Shown one piece after another: positions 23,329 through 31,470 of a stretch of DNA of 34,749 bases. The DNA lies in the IMG/VR virus record IMGVR_UViG_3300028392_000173, positions 1-34,749 of that record; one strand, written 5' to 3'. The position numbers and the translations under genes were made by a program. Numbering within the stretch: position 1 is the first letter of the stretch; each line of letters begins with the position of its first letter. The notes under the pieces are model-generated. The model was not told the DNA's origin, did not search any database, and worked only from the letters and a program-made list of their open reading frames with translations. Origin of the DNA: a virus.

Positions 23329-24350
23329 ATAAATCCCTTAATAACCTGACTATAATCATTAATAGAATTTTGTATTTTATTATTAGTTGAATTGGGTCTG
23401 CATGGTTTACAGAAACTTGTTATAAAATTATCGTAAATTTCTTTGTGTTTATCACTACACCATATATCTCTAAAGTCATCATCGATCCAAGATCCTAGTT
23501 TAGTATCTTCTCTGCCTTTATACTCACAGCATAGATAAATGTTACCATCGGCACAGAAATTAGGAAACAAAAACATCTGATGGCATCGTGTATATGTTCT
23601 TGTGTCATATCTCCCAAGTGATATGTCTGCATTGATTTTATAAAACTCACTTGCAATTTTTATTCTAGTATTGACTTCATCATTCATAATGAAACTATGC
23701 CCATTCAATACCATTGGGCGTAAATGGACTGCACGTGCTTTTACATCTCTTGCATATTCAAATATACTGTTAATTTCTAATTGGCTTGTATTCTCAGGCA
23801 TGAGTAATGCTTTTATATCTAACGGAACACCTTTACTACCTAATTCTTTTGCTGTCTCTTTGACTCTATTGAAGGGACTATCCGACATTTTGCTTTTGCG
23901 TATTAACTCATATGTATCAGGATTCCCGCTGTCAATATCTAAACCTATATAAGCCATTTGCTTTAGTTTATCTGTATCAATTGTCAGTATCTTGTGTAGT
24001 TTTGTGCCGTTAGTATTCATTGCGGCAACATAACCTTTATCAATTACGTCTTCTAATAAATCTTCATATCCAGGAAGTAATGTGGGTTCCCCTCCACCAC
24101 TAAAGATCACATTACTTAATGTTCCTATGACATTACTGTCATACTTACGCCAGTTGTGTAGTCTGTCAATTAATTTAATATATTGTTCCACAGACTGGTA
24201 AACCGGCATATCATTTCTGAATTGCTCGGTGTTACAGTAATAGCAGGCTTGATTGCAGATATTAGTAGTGTCTAAGTCTATCTGCCAGGGTAGTATTTTA
24301 CCGGGTATCTTGCCTTGTATCCAGCGTGAGACTAATTGATATTGATCCAT
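23325..24350 (-). CDS. Radical SAM protein with SPASM-like C-terminus
   Basis: A 341-residue radical SAM protein. The SAM-binding [4Fe-4S] site is CNQACYYC (Cys32, Cys36, Cys39), followed by a GGGEPT motif (about 100-105) and MNTNGT. The C-terminal third carries additional cysteines in FCADGNIYLCCEY, DIWC and FCKPC, as in SPASM/twitch domains that bind auxiliary clusters. Such proteins modify peptides or other small substrates; no substrate peptide gene is obvious nearby. A late-like box (24357-24364) ends 6 nt before the ATG. The Fe-S demand of this protein may be served by the phage iscA. Confidence 0.88.
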   Translation of the reverse strand: MDQYQLVSRWIQGKIPGKILPWQIDLDTTNICNQACYYCNTEQFRNDMPVYQSVEQYIKLIDRLHNWRKYDSNVIGTLSNVIFSGGGEPTLLPGYEDLLEDVIDKGYVAAMNTNGTKLHKILTIDTDKLKQMAYIGLDIDSGNPDTYELIRKSKMSDSPFNRVKETAKELGSKGVPLDIKALLMPENTSQLEINSIFEYARDVKARAVHLRPMVLNGHSFIMNDEVNTRIKIASEFYKINADISLGRYDTRTYTRCHQMFLFPNFCADGNIYLCCEYKGREDTKLGSWIDDDFRDIWCSDKHKEIYDNFITSFCKPCRPNSTNNKIQNSINDYSQVIKGFI

Positions 24351-24356
24351 TAATCA

Positions 24357-24364
24357 TATTTACA
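24357..24364 (-). promoter_or_regulatory. Late promoter-like box (weak), leaderless spacing
   Basis: TGTAAATA ends 6 nt before ATG 24350; it has one change from the T4 consensus in the second position. The stop codon TAA of the upstream gene (24360-24362) lies inside. The spacing is the same as for the other leaderless genes, which raises its credibility. Confidence 0.4.
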
Positions 24365-25226
24365 CAAATGTAAACTTGTTATCAGTTTTTATAAACTCAT
24401 TACCATCACGTGAACATTTTTTAAATTTGCCTTTAATAGTAATGTCATTTTTATTCACTGTCATATCCATCAATGAAATCAATGGATTACTAGTATCTAT
24501 ATTAATGTTCACTAGATTATTAGACCTGTCACTAAACCAATATTCTTTGCGCTTGTAGCGTTTAGTGTTGACTGATAGCTGTTTTACAAACTTCAATTGT
24601 TTGGTGTCAACGACATGAGGTTGATCCATGCGCTTAACTTCTCTGTTGAAATCAAATAACATTTTTTCAAACTCAACATCATACTCATAGAATTCAGGAA
24701 GACGATATGCTAATGGCATCATGTTTTCTTTAAACATCTTACCATCACTGTGAATAAAGGTATTCAAATCTTCACGGAAAGAGGTAAAGCCTGTATTCTT
24801 CAATTTTAATACCATGATTTTCTTGCTGTAATAATCACGGATAATATTAGCGTGTGCAATATCGTCTTCACTTACTAAGCGAAACAATTCACTGTCTAAT
24901 AGTTTAGTGATAGTAGGTTGAGGCAGGTGCGGCAATGTGTCCCTAGTCTTACGATATCGTGCCCAACATACGCTCAGTGCTAATAGGTCTTGGCTGATTT
25001 CATAGACTTCGTATTTTTTAACATCATCATTAAATCCAAATTCTAAATTACCTAAGTTTATAGTTTGAGCACTATATCCACCGGCGATGGCTCCACTAGT
25101 ACCGGTTATCGAGATAGTAGGCGTTGCACCATAACCATTATTAGTTATTTGTGAACTACGGATATTTATATTTGCAAGTTGTTTGCTTAAGTTATAATTA
25201 GCCAATTGTAATATCTTCCATTCCAC
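24360..25226 (-). CDS. Hypothetical protein with a fibre-like glycine-rich insert
   Basis: About 288 residues from a GTG at 25226 (a TTG at 25205 is an alternative; no ATG is available near the start). Residues 25-62 (SSQITNNGYGATPTISITG, TSGAIAGGYSAQ) look like a repeat from a fibre protein, while the rest is a helical, basic protein with RKTRDTLPHLPQP, YKRKEYWFSDRS. The insert is unlike the remainder and may be an acquired piece. The gene lies at the end of the recombination operon, overlapping the uvsY-like gene by 29 nt. Function unknown. Confidence 0.6.
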   Translation of the reverse strand: MEWKILQLANYNLSKQLANINIRSSQITNNGYGATPTISITGTSGAIAGGYSAQTINLGNLEFGFNDDVKKYEVYEISQDLLALSVCWARYRKTRDTLPHLPQPTITKLLDSELFRLVSEDDIAHANIIRDYYSKKIMVLKLKNTGFTSFREDLNTFIHSDGKMFKENMMPLAYRLPEFYEYDVEFEKMLFDFNREVKRMDQPHVVDTKQLKFVKQLSVNTKRYKRKEYWFSDRSNNLVNINIDTSNPLISLMDMTVNKNDITIKGKFKKCSRDGNEFIKTDNKFTFV

Positions 25227-25656
25227 TAGTGCGTAGTCGCACGATATGTCCCATCTGCCATTGTTTGGCTTCGAGACCCTTCATAATGCCAAGCCATCTA
25301 TTGCGTAATAAGGCAACTTCGTTAATCAACACTTCCATATCAATTACTTCATCTTCACCTTCTGCGTACTTTTCAGCATCACGGCTTGTCAATGCCCTAT
25401 TATACGCTTCTAAATATTTTTGAAAATGTTTTCGGCGAATTCTCCGTAATTGTATATTGAGATAGTTAAGCACCGCTTCAATCTCTTGCAGTTGATTAAA
25501 ACGGTGTTCAGTTACACCCGGGATAGCGGCAATGTTCTTTTCAACATTGCCATATATCTTGACTTCTTGTTTAGCCAAAATTAATTCAGCTTCATAGTGA
25601 GTTATGAAATCGGGTATCACACCAAGATTTTGTGTGATACGAGTATACCAGTTCAT
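25198..25656 (-). CDS. uvsY: UvsY-like recombination mediator
   Basis: A 152-residue helical protein of the size of T4 UvsY (137). Layout agrees: an N-terminal helix with YEAELILAKQEVKIY, a long coiled helix (VLNYLNIQLRRIRRKHFQKY), a charged turn, and a final helix INEVALLRNRWLGIMKGLEAKQWQMGHI in part, comparable to the UvsY end KSRGFAIKHIQDMR. UvsY loads UvsX onto gp32-coated single-stranded DNA. The genes are in the same operon as uvsX and gp32 here, as expected. No sequence search could be run, so the assignment rests on layout and context. Confidence 0.7.
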   Translation of the reverse strand: MNWYTRITQNLGVIPDFITHYEAELILAKQEVKIYGNVEKNIAAIPGVTEHRFNQLQEIEAVLNYLNIQLRRIRRKHFQKYLEAYNRALTSRDAEKYAEGEDEVIDMEVLINEVALLRNRWLGIMKGLEAKQWQMGHIVRLRTSGMEDITIG

Positions 25657-25908
25657 TTAATCCCATTCTTCGTCTGCGTCATCTTCATCATAATCTTCAT
25701 ACGATTCTTCAGTATCATGCTGTGCTATATACTCTTTGAGTGCAGTAATAACTTCTTTCTCGCCCTTAAAGGCATTTTTGATATCTTCAGCTTCGTAGTT
25801 GTTATCAATCAGTAGATTGACTAGTGAATCGGCCGCTTCGCTACGGTCATTTAAATCAATATGCGAACGCAATGCGTCCCACACTTCTGCAACAAAATCT
25901 AAGTTCAT
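25657..25908 (-). CDS. Small acidic protein in the uvsX-uvsY interval
   Basis: An 83-residue, very acidic protein (MNLDFVAEVWDALRSHID, tail EESYEDYDEDDADEEWD). Similar small acidic proteins sit next to uvsX in other T4-like phages, as I recall, with no function assigned. Its start shares four bases with the uvsX stop, and its own stop abuts the uvsY-like ATG. The acidic tail suggests a DNA mimic or a partner of a basic protein in recombination; this is inference. Confidence 0.75.
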   Translation of the reverse strand: MNLDFVAEVWDALRSHIDLNDRSEAADSLVNLLIDNNYEAEDIKNAFKGEKEVITALKEYIAQHDTEESYEDYDEDDADEEWD

Positions 25909-26972
25909 GCTGTAACATCCTCCTCCGATGATACATTACTTATCTTTGAATTTGATTTTTTACCATACTCAGACATAACTGTGTCTAAGCAACCGTCTGT
26001 GTTTGCTTCCCATGCCTTACGAAACTTCTTAATGATTTCACCATCAAGTGTTGTATAGACTAAACTGTTACCTTCTTTTTTAACAAGCTCTGCCTTCTCC
26101 ATCATGTCTAGCATGCCTGAGTAGGGACTCATACCTGTCTCATATGGAATCTTAACTTGAACACTTTCAAATGGTTTTGCATAACGAGTTTTCATAATTT
26201 TACATGCCGCACGAATACCTCGCACTTCACTAATCTTATTACCATCTTCATCTTCTTTAAGTTTCAATTTCTTCATAGCAACAACAATACTTGATGCATA
26301 GACAAAACCTTGACCACCACTGATTTTATCATCTGGATCAAACATATCTTGTGAAGCATATGTGTGATTAGTTGCAACTAAGCCGATGCCTAGACTACCA
26401 AACATGTTTACACAGTTACGAACAAGTGCAGTCAGTGCTTTAGGTTTACGACCCATGTCACCCTTCATGTCACCTGCTTCAAATTGATTAACATCAGTTG
26501 GTGTCAATAGCATGCCTAAACTATCAACAACAAACAATACCTTAGGACGATCTGTTTCCGGTAATGCTTTGTAATCTTTGACGAACATAGAAATAGTTTT
26601 TCCCACTTCATCAATCATTGCCATGTTAAGTTTTAGTAGTTTATCTTCCGCAGTAGATACACCCAGTGCGTGTAACCATGCTTCGTCAAGTGCATTTTCG
26701 CTATCAATTAAGACTACAAAGATTCCTTGTTGTTGTGCGTGTCTGACGAGGTTTCCTGAGCAGATAAATGATTTTCCGGCGCCTGACTCTCCGGCAAAGA
26801 CAGTAACTTTACCAAGAGGTACGCCTTTATTAAAATCACCACTAATGAGGTAGTTGAGAGCATAATTTCCTGTCGAGATCCAATCGGTAGGATCGTTAAA
26901 TCCTATTGATAATCCTTCAATACTTTTTGTAATATCCTTGCGGAATTTACTTACGTCAAAAGGTTTTCCCAT
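25905..26972 (-). CDS. uvsX: RecA-like recombinase UvsX
   Basis: Strand-exchange protein that drives phage recombination and recombination-dependent replication. The 355-residue length is close to T4 UvsX (about 390). Visible are GESGAGKS (Walker A, 61-68), LFVVDSLGMLL (Walker B, about 146-156), LVATNHTYAS (motif with the catalytic-type Gln/His region) and ISGGQGFVYASSIV (loop L2 region). It is preceded by a small gene whose stop abuts its ATG (TAA-ATG), and followed by acidic and UvsY-like genes. Family assignment is very secure. Confidence 0.96.
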   Translation of the reverse strand: MGKPFDVSKFRKDITKSIEGLSIGFNDPTDWISTGNYALNYLISGDFNKGVPLGKVTVFAGESGAGKSFICSGNLVRHAQQQGIFVVLIDSENALDEAWLHALGVSTAEDKLLKLNMAMIDEVGKTISMFVKDYKALPETDRPKVLFVVDSLGMLLTPTDVNQFEAGDMKGDMGRKPKALTALVRNCVNMFGSLGIGLVATNHTYASQDMFDPDDKISGGQGFVYASSIVVAMKKLKLKEDEDGNKISEVRGIRAACKIMKTRYAKPFESVQVKIPYETGMSPYSGMLDMMEKAELVKKEGNSLVYTTLDGEIIKKFRKAWEANTDGCLDTVMSEYGKKSNSKISNVSSEEDVTA

Positions 26973-27167
26973 TTAATTATCCATTTCTATACTAAGTGCT
27001 TCTTTGATTACTTCAAAAAGTTCTACCTCAGTAGCGCACATAATTTTACAAGTTTTCCAATCATTCTCTTTGTCTCTTCCACCGACTTCAATCATAAAGC
27101 CGTTATCATATCGATTGACCGTAAATGATTCATTTACTTTTTCTAGTTTGTTTAATTTCTTAGCCAT
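26973..27167 (-). CDS. Small hypothetical protein before uvsX
   Basis: A 64-residue protein from ATG 27167 (MAKKLNKLEKVNESFTVNRY), preceded by GGAG with good spacing; an upstream in-frame start at 27197 has no such site. It contains FMIEVGGRDKENDWKTCKIMC and ends in an amphipathic helix VELFEVIKEALSIEM. No family recognised. It is coupled to uvsX (TAA then ATG), so it may be a small recombination accessory protein. Confidence 0.65.
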   Translation of the reverse strand: MAKKLNKLEKVNESFTVNRYDNGFMIEVGGRDKENDWKTCKIMCATEVELFEVIKEALSIEMDN

Positions 27168-27180
27168 ATTATTCTCCTTG

Positions 27181-27411
27181 TTATTTGTGTATGCCATTAG
27201 TATACACGCTGAATGGTTGTTTGTCTAGCATATCTGGACATTTTTCTGCCATTGAATCAATTTCCCAATCTTGCGGGAAATGTCTTAATGCACCTCTAGC
27301 TCTATCTCTAATGATGCCCGGCACCCTAGGTGTACGACCTGGGTCGCATAGTTCCTCTAACAGTTTTTTACCTTGCTTAATGGCGCGGTAGCGTTCGTCT
27401 GGTAGTGTCAT
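27181..27411 (-). CDS. BPSL0761-like small protein
   Basis: A 76-residue protein from ATG 27411 (MTLPDERYRAIKQGKKLLEEL), preceded by AGGA at suitable distance. The pattern T-M/L-P-x-E-R-x-R-A-x-x-x-x-x-x-L-L-x-E-L, then RARGALRHFP, matches the BPSL0761 family, a small helical protein family found in Proteobacteria (structure known, function not). Its presence between gp32 and uvsX suggests a role in DNA recombination or a host-derived regulator. I reject the 27450 start, which lies in the region right after the gp32 stop. Confidence 0.7.
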   Translation of the reverse strand: MTLPDERYRAIKQGKKLLEELCDPGRTPRVPGIIRDRARGALRHFPQDWEIDSMAEKCPDMLDKQPFSVYTNGIHK

Positions 27412-27456
27412 CGTGGTTCCTAAGGAAGGAAGCAAGTGCTCCCTATCCAATAAGTA

Positions 27457-28452
27457 TTACTTATTTTGTCTAGCACGAATCATCGCTAAGATGTCTTGTG
27501 CTTTATCCGTTGAAGTTGTTTTTGGAACTTCAATAGGAGCCGATGATGTTGTAGATGCTTCTTCATCCCAGGGTGTAGTAGAAGTTCCTGCTACAGGAGT
27601 TGCTACGGGTGCGCTGGTTGCAATAGTCGCTGTTGTTTGTGCCGTAGCTCCTGCTGGTGCTTCTAATCCATATGGACGATAGTAATTACCCCAGCGTTCA
27701 TTGTCATACGGTTGACCATCAACTGATGCTTCAAACATTTCTTTGATGATACGCAATTCTGCTTCTCCGGGCTTCTTTGGAAGAAAGCTAGCAAGGTCAA
27801 ATAATCCATGCGCTTCAATAGCAGTTTGTTCTGCTTCTGTTAGAGGAGTTTCTTTACGTGCCCAGTTACTTGTTGAGTAATCAGCATAACCACCTTTGCT
27901 TGTTTTCTTGATGTTAAAGTCAAGACCACGCAAGAAGTCTGTTGGCAATTCTTCAATCTCTGGATCCATCAATCCAGCTTTAACAATTGGGATGATTTGT
28001 GGGCTGATGATGAATCTACGAATAGGGTTCGCAGGTGTCTTGTCATCACCAAGTGGGTTCTGACGAACAAAACCTTGGAATAGATAACTACGCTTCTTCC
28101 AATACTTGTTTGCCATTTCTTTCAATGATTCGTCTTTATACCAAGGACGAACTTCTGCCAAGATAGGGCAGTTATCACCATACATTTCTACACACGGTAC
28201 TTGTACTTCAATACGTTTAACGTTAGAATCACCTTTAACGCCATTGAATGGAAGTTTGATAATTTGTTTTTCTACCCAAAAGAAATCATTCTTTGAGTTA
28301 CCATCTGGTAAGAAACGAATGCTGGCAGTAGTGCCTTCATCCATGTTCCAGTGTGCGTAAACTGAGTTATCAGATTGGGTGTTAGAACCCTTATTGCTTG
28401 TTTTGTTTTCTTGTGCCGCGATACGAGCACGAATGTCTGCTAATGATGCCAT
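27457..28452 (-). CDS. 32: Single-stranded DNA-binding protein gp32
   Basis: Coats single-stranded DNA in replication, recombination and repair. The 331-residue protein has an N-terminal self-association arm (MASLADIRARIAAQ), an OB-fold core with NMDEGTTASIRFLPDG, VPCVEMYGDNCPI (Cys87, Cys95, likely part of the zinc site), WKKRSYLFQGFV and a long Ala/Thr/Pro linker (about 265-310), then a tail with PWDEEAS and a final basic DILAMIRARQNK. The usual acidic gp32 end is thus followed by a basic segment. ATG 28452 has AAGGA upstream. Early (28530-28558) and late (28562-28569) promoters both lie upstream. Confidence 0.93.
   Translation of the reverse strand: MASLADIRARIAAQENKTSNKGSNTQSDNSVYAHWNMDEGTTASIRFLPDGNSKNDFFWVEKQIIKLPFNGVKGDSNVKRIEVQVPCVEMYGDNCPILAEVRPWYKDESLKEMANKYWKKRSYLFQGFVRQNPLGDDKTPANPIRRFIISPQIIPIVKAGLMDPEIEELPTDFLRGLDFNIKKTSKGGYADYSTSNWARKETPLTEAEQTAIEAHGLFDLASFLPKKPGEAELRIIKEMFEASVDGQPYDNERWGNYYRPYGLEAPAGATAQTTATIATSAPVATPVAGTSTTPWDEEASTTSSAPIEVPKTTSTDKAQDILAMIRARQNK
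27606..27647. repeat. 42-bp segment shared with 28918-28959 (gp32 copy)
   Basis: About 36 of 42 bases match those at 28918-28959 in the Q/P/T-rich protein gene, in the same reading frame. Both encode an Ala/Thr/Ser-rich segment (QTTAT-x-x-TSAP). Confidence 0.7.
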
Positions 28453-28529
28453 GATATTTTCCTTAATAAAATTGAGATGGTCTCTGTTTTAGTATTCGAC
28501 ACTCACCATGAATGTCTAACACAAGTGTA

Positions 28530-28558
28530 AGTATAGCAGTACTTTACTCTCATGTCAA
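28530..28558 (-). promoter_or_regulatory. sigma70-type promoter of gp32
   Basis: TTGACA, 17-nt spacer ending TGC (extended -10), TATACT. It lies about 78 nt upstream of ATG 28452. The late box begins 4 nt upstream of it. Confidence 0.9.
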
Positions 28559-28561
28559 TAG

Positions 28562-28569
28562 TATTTATG
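28562..28569 (-). promoter_or_regulatory. T4-type late promoter box upstream of gp32
   Basis: CATAAATA followed by C lies directly upstream of the sigma70 -35, giving gp32 tandem early and late promoters. Confidence 0.55.
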
Positions 28570-28580
28570 CCATATGTGGG

Positions 28581-28604
28581 AAACCGCATATTTTTATGCG
28601 GTTT
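28581..28604 (-). terminator. Hairpin, probable terminator after 28616-29545
   Basis: A 10-bp perfect stem (AAACCGCATA / TATGCGGTTT) with a 4-nt loop lies 11 nt after the stop at 28616. The minus-strand T-run is only TTT and continues CCC, so it is a weaker terminator than the others. It could also block read-through into the gp32 promoters. Confidence 0.55.
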
Positions 28605-28615
28605 ATTTACCCTTT

Positions 28616-29545
28616 TTAGAAACGCTTCTTTGGCTTGTTTCGTCTGCGTGTAGCAAGAGTTTTGTCTGCTACTTGTTTTACAGCCGCTACTTGCGGTGTG
28701 GGCATTTGTGGTAATTGTTTTTGTATCATCTGCAATATCTTAGCATCACTAGGATCATTCGGGTTTAATTTTTGTCCACCAATTTTAACTGGCTCATTTG
28801 GCATTGTCTGCGGTTGTTCAGGCTCACTTGGTGTATTTGCCTGAGGTGTCATATATGGATTAGGACGATCGGTTGTTTGTGGTGCAGTTTGTTGCGGTAC
28901 AGTAGTAGAAGTAGTTGCGGGTGCGCTGGTTCCAGCAGTCGCAGTTGTTTGGGCCGCAGGTTGCGTAGTTGGTTGTTGTACTGGCTGTTGTGCAGGTTTT
29001 GTTACCGGTGGTTTGAATGTAGTATTCGCAGTAGCGTAACCAGTTGAACCTCCACTGAAATTCGGAGTTTTTGCAACTACAGGTGGTGTCGTTGATGGTT
29101 GACCCTGTTGTGCTTGTTGTTTGCGTTGCACTGCGGGTATATCAGTATTTTGCCCTACCCATGATTGATTTTGTTGCGCTGCCTGTGTAGGTTGCGGTGT
29201 TTGTTGTGTGGGTTGTGTTGTTTGGGTTGCAGGTTCAACTTTACGTTGTACAGGTTGTTGTAATGGTTTACCCATTATATCTAAACCTTTACCTTGACCT
29301 GCAGGTCTTGCAAACTGTTTAGTCAATGCATTGTTATAAGATTTAGTAGTGACTGCTCCTGGAGTGAACATACCACCCTGTGGATCAGTACCAGACTTTG
29401 CTCCAGATACAGGACCACGATTGGAAATTTCTCTATTTGCTTGACGTTGTGCTCTTACTGCGGCAGCGGCACGGTCTCTATCAAGCTGTGACTTGTAGTC
29501 ACCGCCCATTGGATTCTGCACACGAACAACTTCATCAATACGCAT
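28616..29545 (-). CDS. Low-complexity Q/P/T-rich protein, probably virion-associated
   Basis: A 309-residue protein with a helical, Arg/Ala-rich N-terminal part (LDRDRAAAAVRAQRQANRE), a long disordered middle (about 75-245) of Gln, Pro, Thr and Ala (for example TQPTQQTPQPTQAAQQNQ) and a C-terminal ordered part ending in a basic patch (TRRRNKPKKRF). It shares a 42-bp DNA segment with gp32. Its ATG overlaps the stop of the 634-residue upstream gene (TAATG), so it is coupled to it in a late transcript. It may be a flexible structural or core protein; no function is recognised. Confidence 0.65.
   Translation of the reverse strand: MRIDEVVRVQNPMGGDYKSQLDRDRAAAAVRAQRQANREISNRGPVSGAKSGTDPQGGMFTPGAVTTKSYNNALTKQFARPAGQGKGLDIMGKPLQQPVQRKVEPATQTTQPTQQTPQPTQAAQQNQSWVGQNTDIPAVQRKQQAQQGQPSTTPPVVAKTPNFSGGSTGYATANTTFKPPVTKPAQQPVQQPTTQPAAQTTATAGTSAPATTSTTVPQQTAPQTTDRPNPYMTPQANTPSEPEQPQTMPNEPVKIGGQKLNPNDPSDAKILQMIQKQLPQMPTPQVAAVKQVADKTLATRRRNKPKKRF
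28918..28959. repeat. 42-bp segment shared with 27606-27647 (Q/P/T-rich gene copy)
   Basis: See the gp32 copy. The first 14 bases are identical, with six mismatches in the rest. Confidence 0.7.
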
Positions 29546-31449
29546 TATCTTCTCAATAATCGTTTGATAGTATCCAAGTCATCTTGACCTTCTGCCATTG
29601 TTACACCACGTGGACCGCGGTCATCTTTAACTCCGCCTGCCTTCATCAATGCCGCACGGTCAGCATAGCTACCTTGCTTAACATCTTTAGCTGCCTTCTT
29701 AATATCAGGAGTTTGTTTGTCTTTATCAATATGTTTCAATGGATCAAATTTTTCTGCAACTTCTTTGTTACTATATTTGGCACGAATGTTTTGCATTGTT
29801 TTCTCGCTAGCATGGTCACGACCTGCATCACGCAATGCATCCATACCATCTTTACCATACTTCTTATCACCCAAGTATGCTTGTAATGCACTTTCATCAA
29901 CTTCTTTTTCGTTAGATTGAGCCATGTTAGGCTTACCGTGTTGTGCATGAGCAGGTATGCCAGCTTTCTTTTGCAAGTCTTTTAACACATCATCTTCGTG
30001 ACCTAATGTGTCTAACACTTTGCCGCCAACTTTCTTTAGTGTGTTTAGTATACCTTCATCAACTCCACCTAATGTTTGTTCTATTTGTTTGATCCAACCA
30101 CTTACATCACTTGAACCAATTTCATCAGTGTCACCAACGAAATCTGCAATGTCATCGATAGCTTGTGTAACTGCTACAGGACCGTACTTCTTTAACAAGT
30201 CTAATCGTTGTGATAATATTCTACGAGTAATAGCGCCGGCTACTGGATTATCTTCAGCACTTTCTGGAACGCCTTGTGGATTATTACTTGTTAGACTTTC
30301 TTCTTCCTCTAAATCAAATGCTCTTAAATTCTTAGCATCCGTTCTTACATTATGACCTAATGTCTCTGCGCCAGGAGCTTCTGTTAATTCTTCTTCAGCA
30401 TCATCTGCCGCATCATCGGCTTGGTCATCTTCAATATCTTCGTCACCTTCAATTAACTTATCTGCCCATTCACTTAATTCAGTAACTTCTGACATTTCAC
30501 TAATCTTCTTCTGTAGCTTAGACAGTATTGGCATTACTGATTCAATCCGTGGATCAACTGTTTCTTGTACAAACAATTCGTTGATGTTACTCATGTCGCT
30601 ATCATCTTCCATTAATGGAGGACTCCATGATTCAAAGTACGCATTATAACCACGGTGACCTGCTAATTTACTTAATGACTCACGCAATGATTGATAGTGA
30701 TTAATACCCTCAGCAATCAATTTCTGTGTTGATTCTGTAAATTGACCACTGCGAGTAGCACGAACAAATCCAGCCATCTTACTATATTCTTCACATAAAC
30801 TACCAATGTGGTTCCAACGTTCGTCATGTGGCATACCACCTTCTGCAATATGTCTAGCATATACACGTGCAATGCCAGGTCTTGTAGTTGGTGCTAAGAA
30901 TCTTTCACCCTGTTCATTCTCTAAGAAGATACGTTCAACATTACGATAACGTTGTTCGCCTTCTTCGATTTGGCGACTATGTTGCAACACAATCTTTACG
31001 CTAGGTACAGCATCACTGTAACTTGCTTTTCTGCCCATTGGGTAGTAACCTTCTGCAATTGATTCTTTTTTCTTCATATATTCCCTCTTTGCCATGTCGT
31101 GCTTTAAGTTGCTTAAATTCCGTAATTCAAAACTCAATTGATATTTTTGTGAAAACTTCTTCAATTGATTTAATAATTTATACCAAGATATGTCATCAGA
31201 TTCTAATTCTTCTTTTTCACTATTAGCTACTTCGTCACCAAAATAAACTGTTAATTTATGTAGTCCATCAATAGAGATAGTAACTGTTCCATAGTCTTCT
31301 CCGTCTTTAACAAAGTTAAATTGGAAAACTTCTGCTTCTTCAGGGGTAGGAATTTCCTTACCTGCAGTGCTTAACATAGTAGGATCAAGACCCTTGCTAT
31401 GCAATAGGTCGAAAAGTGAACGATTCAAAGATTCTGTGTTTTTTGGCAT
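29545..31449 (-). CDS. Large late protein of unknown function
   Basis: A 634-residue protein. The N-terminal 120 residues look globular (FNFVKDGEDYGTVTISIDGLHKLTVYFGDE, in part). Residues about 225-330 are helical, followed by an acidic stretch at about 340-365 (EGDEDIEDDQADDAADDAEEEL) and a charged, Lys-rich end. I do not recognise a family. A late box ends 4 nt before ATG 31449, and the gene is coupled to 28616-29545 by TAATG. It is just downstream of the terminase gene and probably belongs to head or packaging biology, but it could equally be an injected or core protein. Confidence 0.7.
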   Translation of the reverse strand: MPKNTESLNRSLFDLLHSKGLDPTMLSTAGKEIPTPEEAEVFQFNFVKDGEDYGTVTISIDGLHKLTVYFGDEVANSEKEELESDDISWYKLLNQLKKFSQKYQLSFELRNLSNLKHDMAKREYMKKKESIAEGYYPMGRKASYSDAVPSVKIVLQHSRQIEEGEQRYRNVERIFLENEQGERFLAPTTRPGIARVYARHIAEGGMPHDERWNHIGSLCEEYSKMAGFVRATRSGQFTESTQKLIAEGINHYQSLRESLSKLAGHRGYNAYFESWSPPLMEDDSDMSNINELFVQETVDPRIESVMPILSKLQKKISEMSEVTELSEWADKLIEGDEDIEDDQADDAADDAEEELTEAPGAETLGHNVRTDAKNLRAFDLEEEESLTSNNPQGVPESAEDNPVAGAITRRILSQRLDLLKKYGPVAVTQAIDDIADFVGDTDEIGSSDVSGWIKQIEQTLGGVDEGILNTLKKVGGKVLDTLGHEDDVLKDLQKKAGIPAHAQHGKPNMAQSNEKEVDESALQAYLGDKKYGKDGMDALRDAGRDHASEKTMQNIRAKYSNKEVAEKFDPLKHIDKDKQTPDIKKAAKDVKQGSYADRAALMKAGGVKDDRGPRGVTMAEGQDDLDTIKRLLRR

Positions 31450-31453
31450 AATG

Positions 31454-31461
31454 TATTTATC
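31454..31461 (-). promoter_or_regulatory. T4-type late promoter box, leaderless spacing
   Basis: GATAAATA followed by C ends 4 nt before ATG 31449, in the 21-nt gap after the terminase stop. Confidence 0.75.
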
Positions 31462-31470
31462 TTTTACCTC

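Noticed and set aside
25163-25170. TATAAATA on the minus strand inside 24360-25226
   Set aside because: A perfect late box, but no ATG follows within a useful distance in any frame that gives a gene; probably chance in AT-rich DNA.
27425-27450. Imperfect hairpin between gp32 and the BPSL0761-like gene
   Set aside because: The stem has a bulge and no T-run follows; the genes downstream appear to belong to the same operon.
28635-29047. Plus-strand open frames opposite the Q/P/T-rich protein, one rich in Cys and Trp
   Set aside because: They arise from the complement of CAA/CAG/CCA/ACA-rich codons; the compositions are artificial, and the minus-strand gene is coupled to its neighbour.
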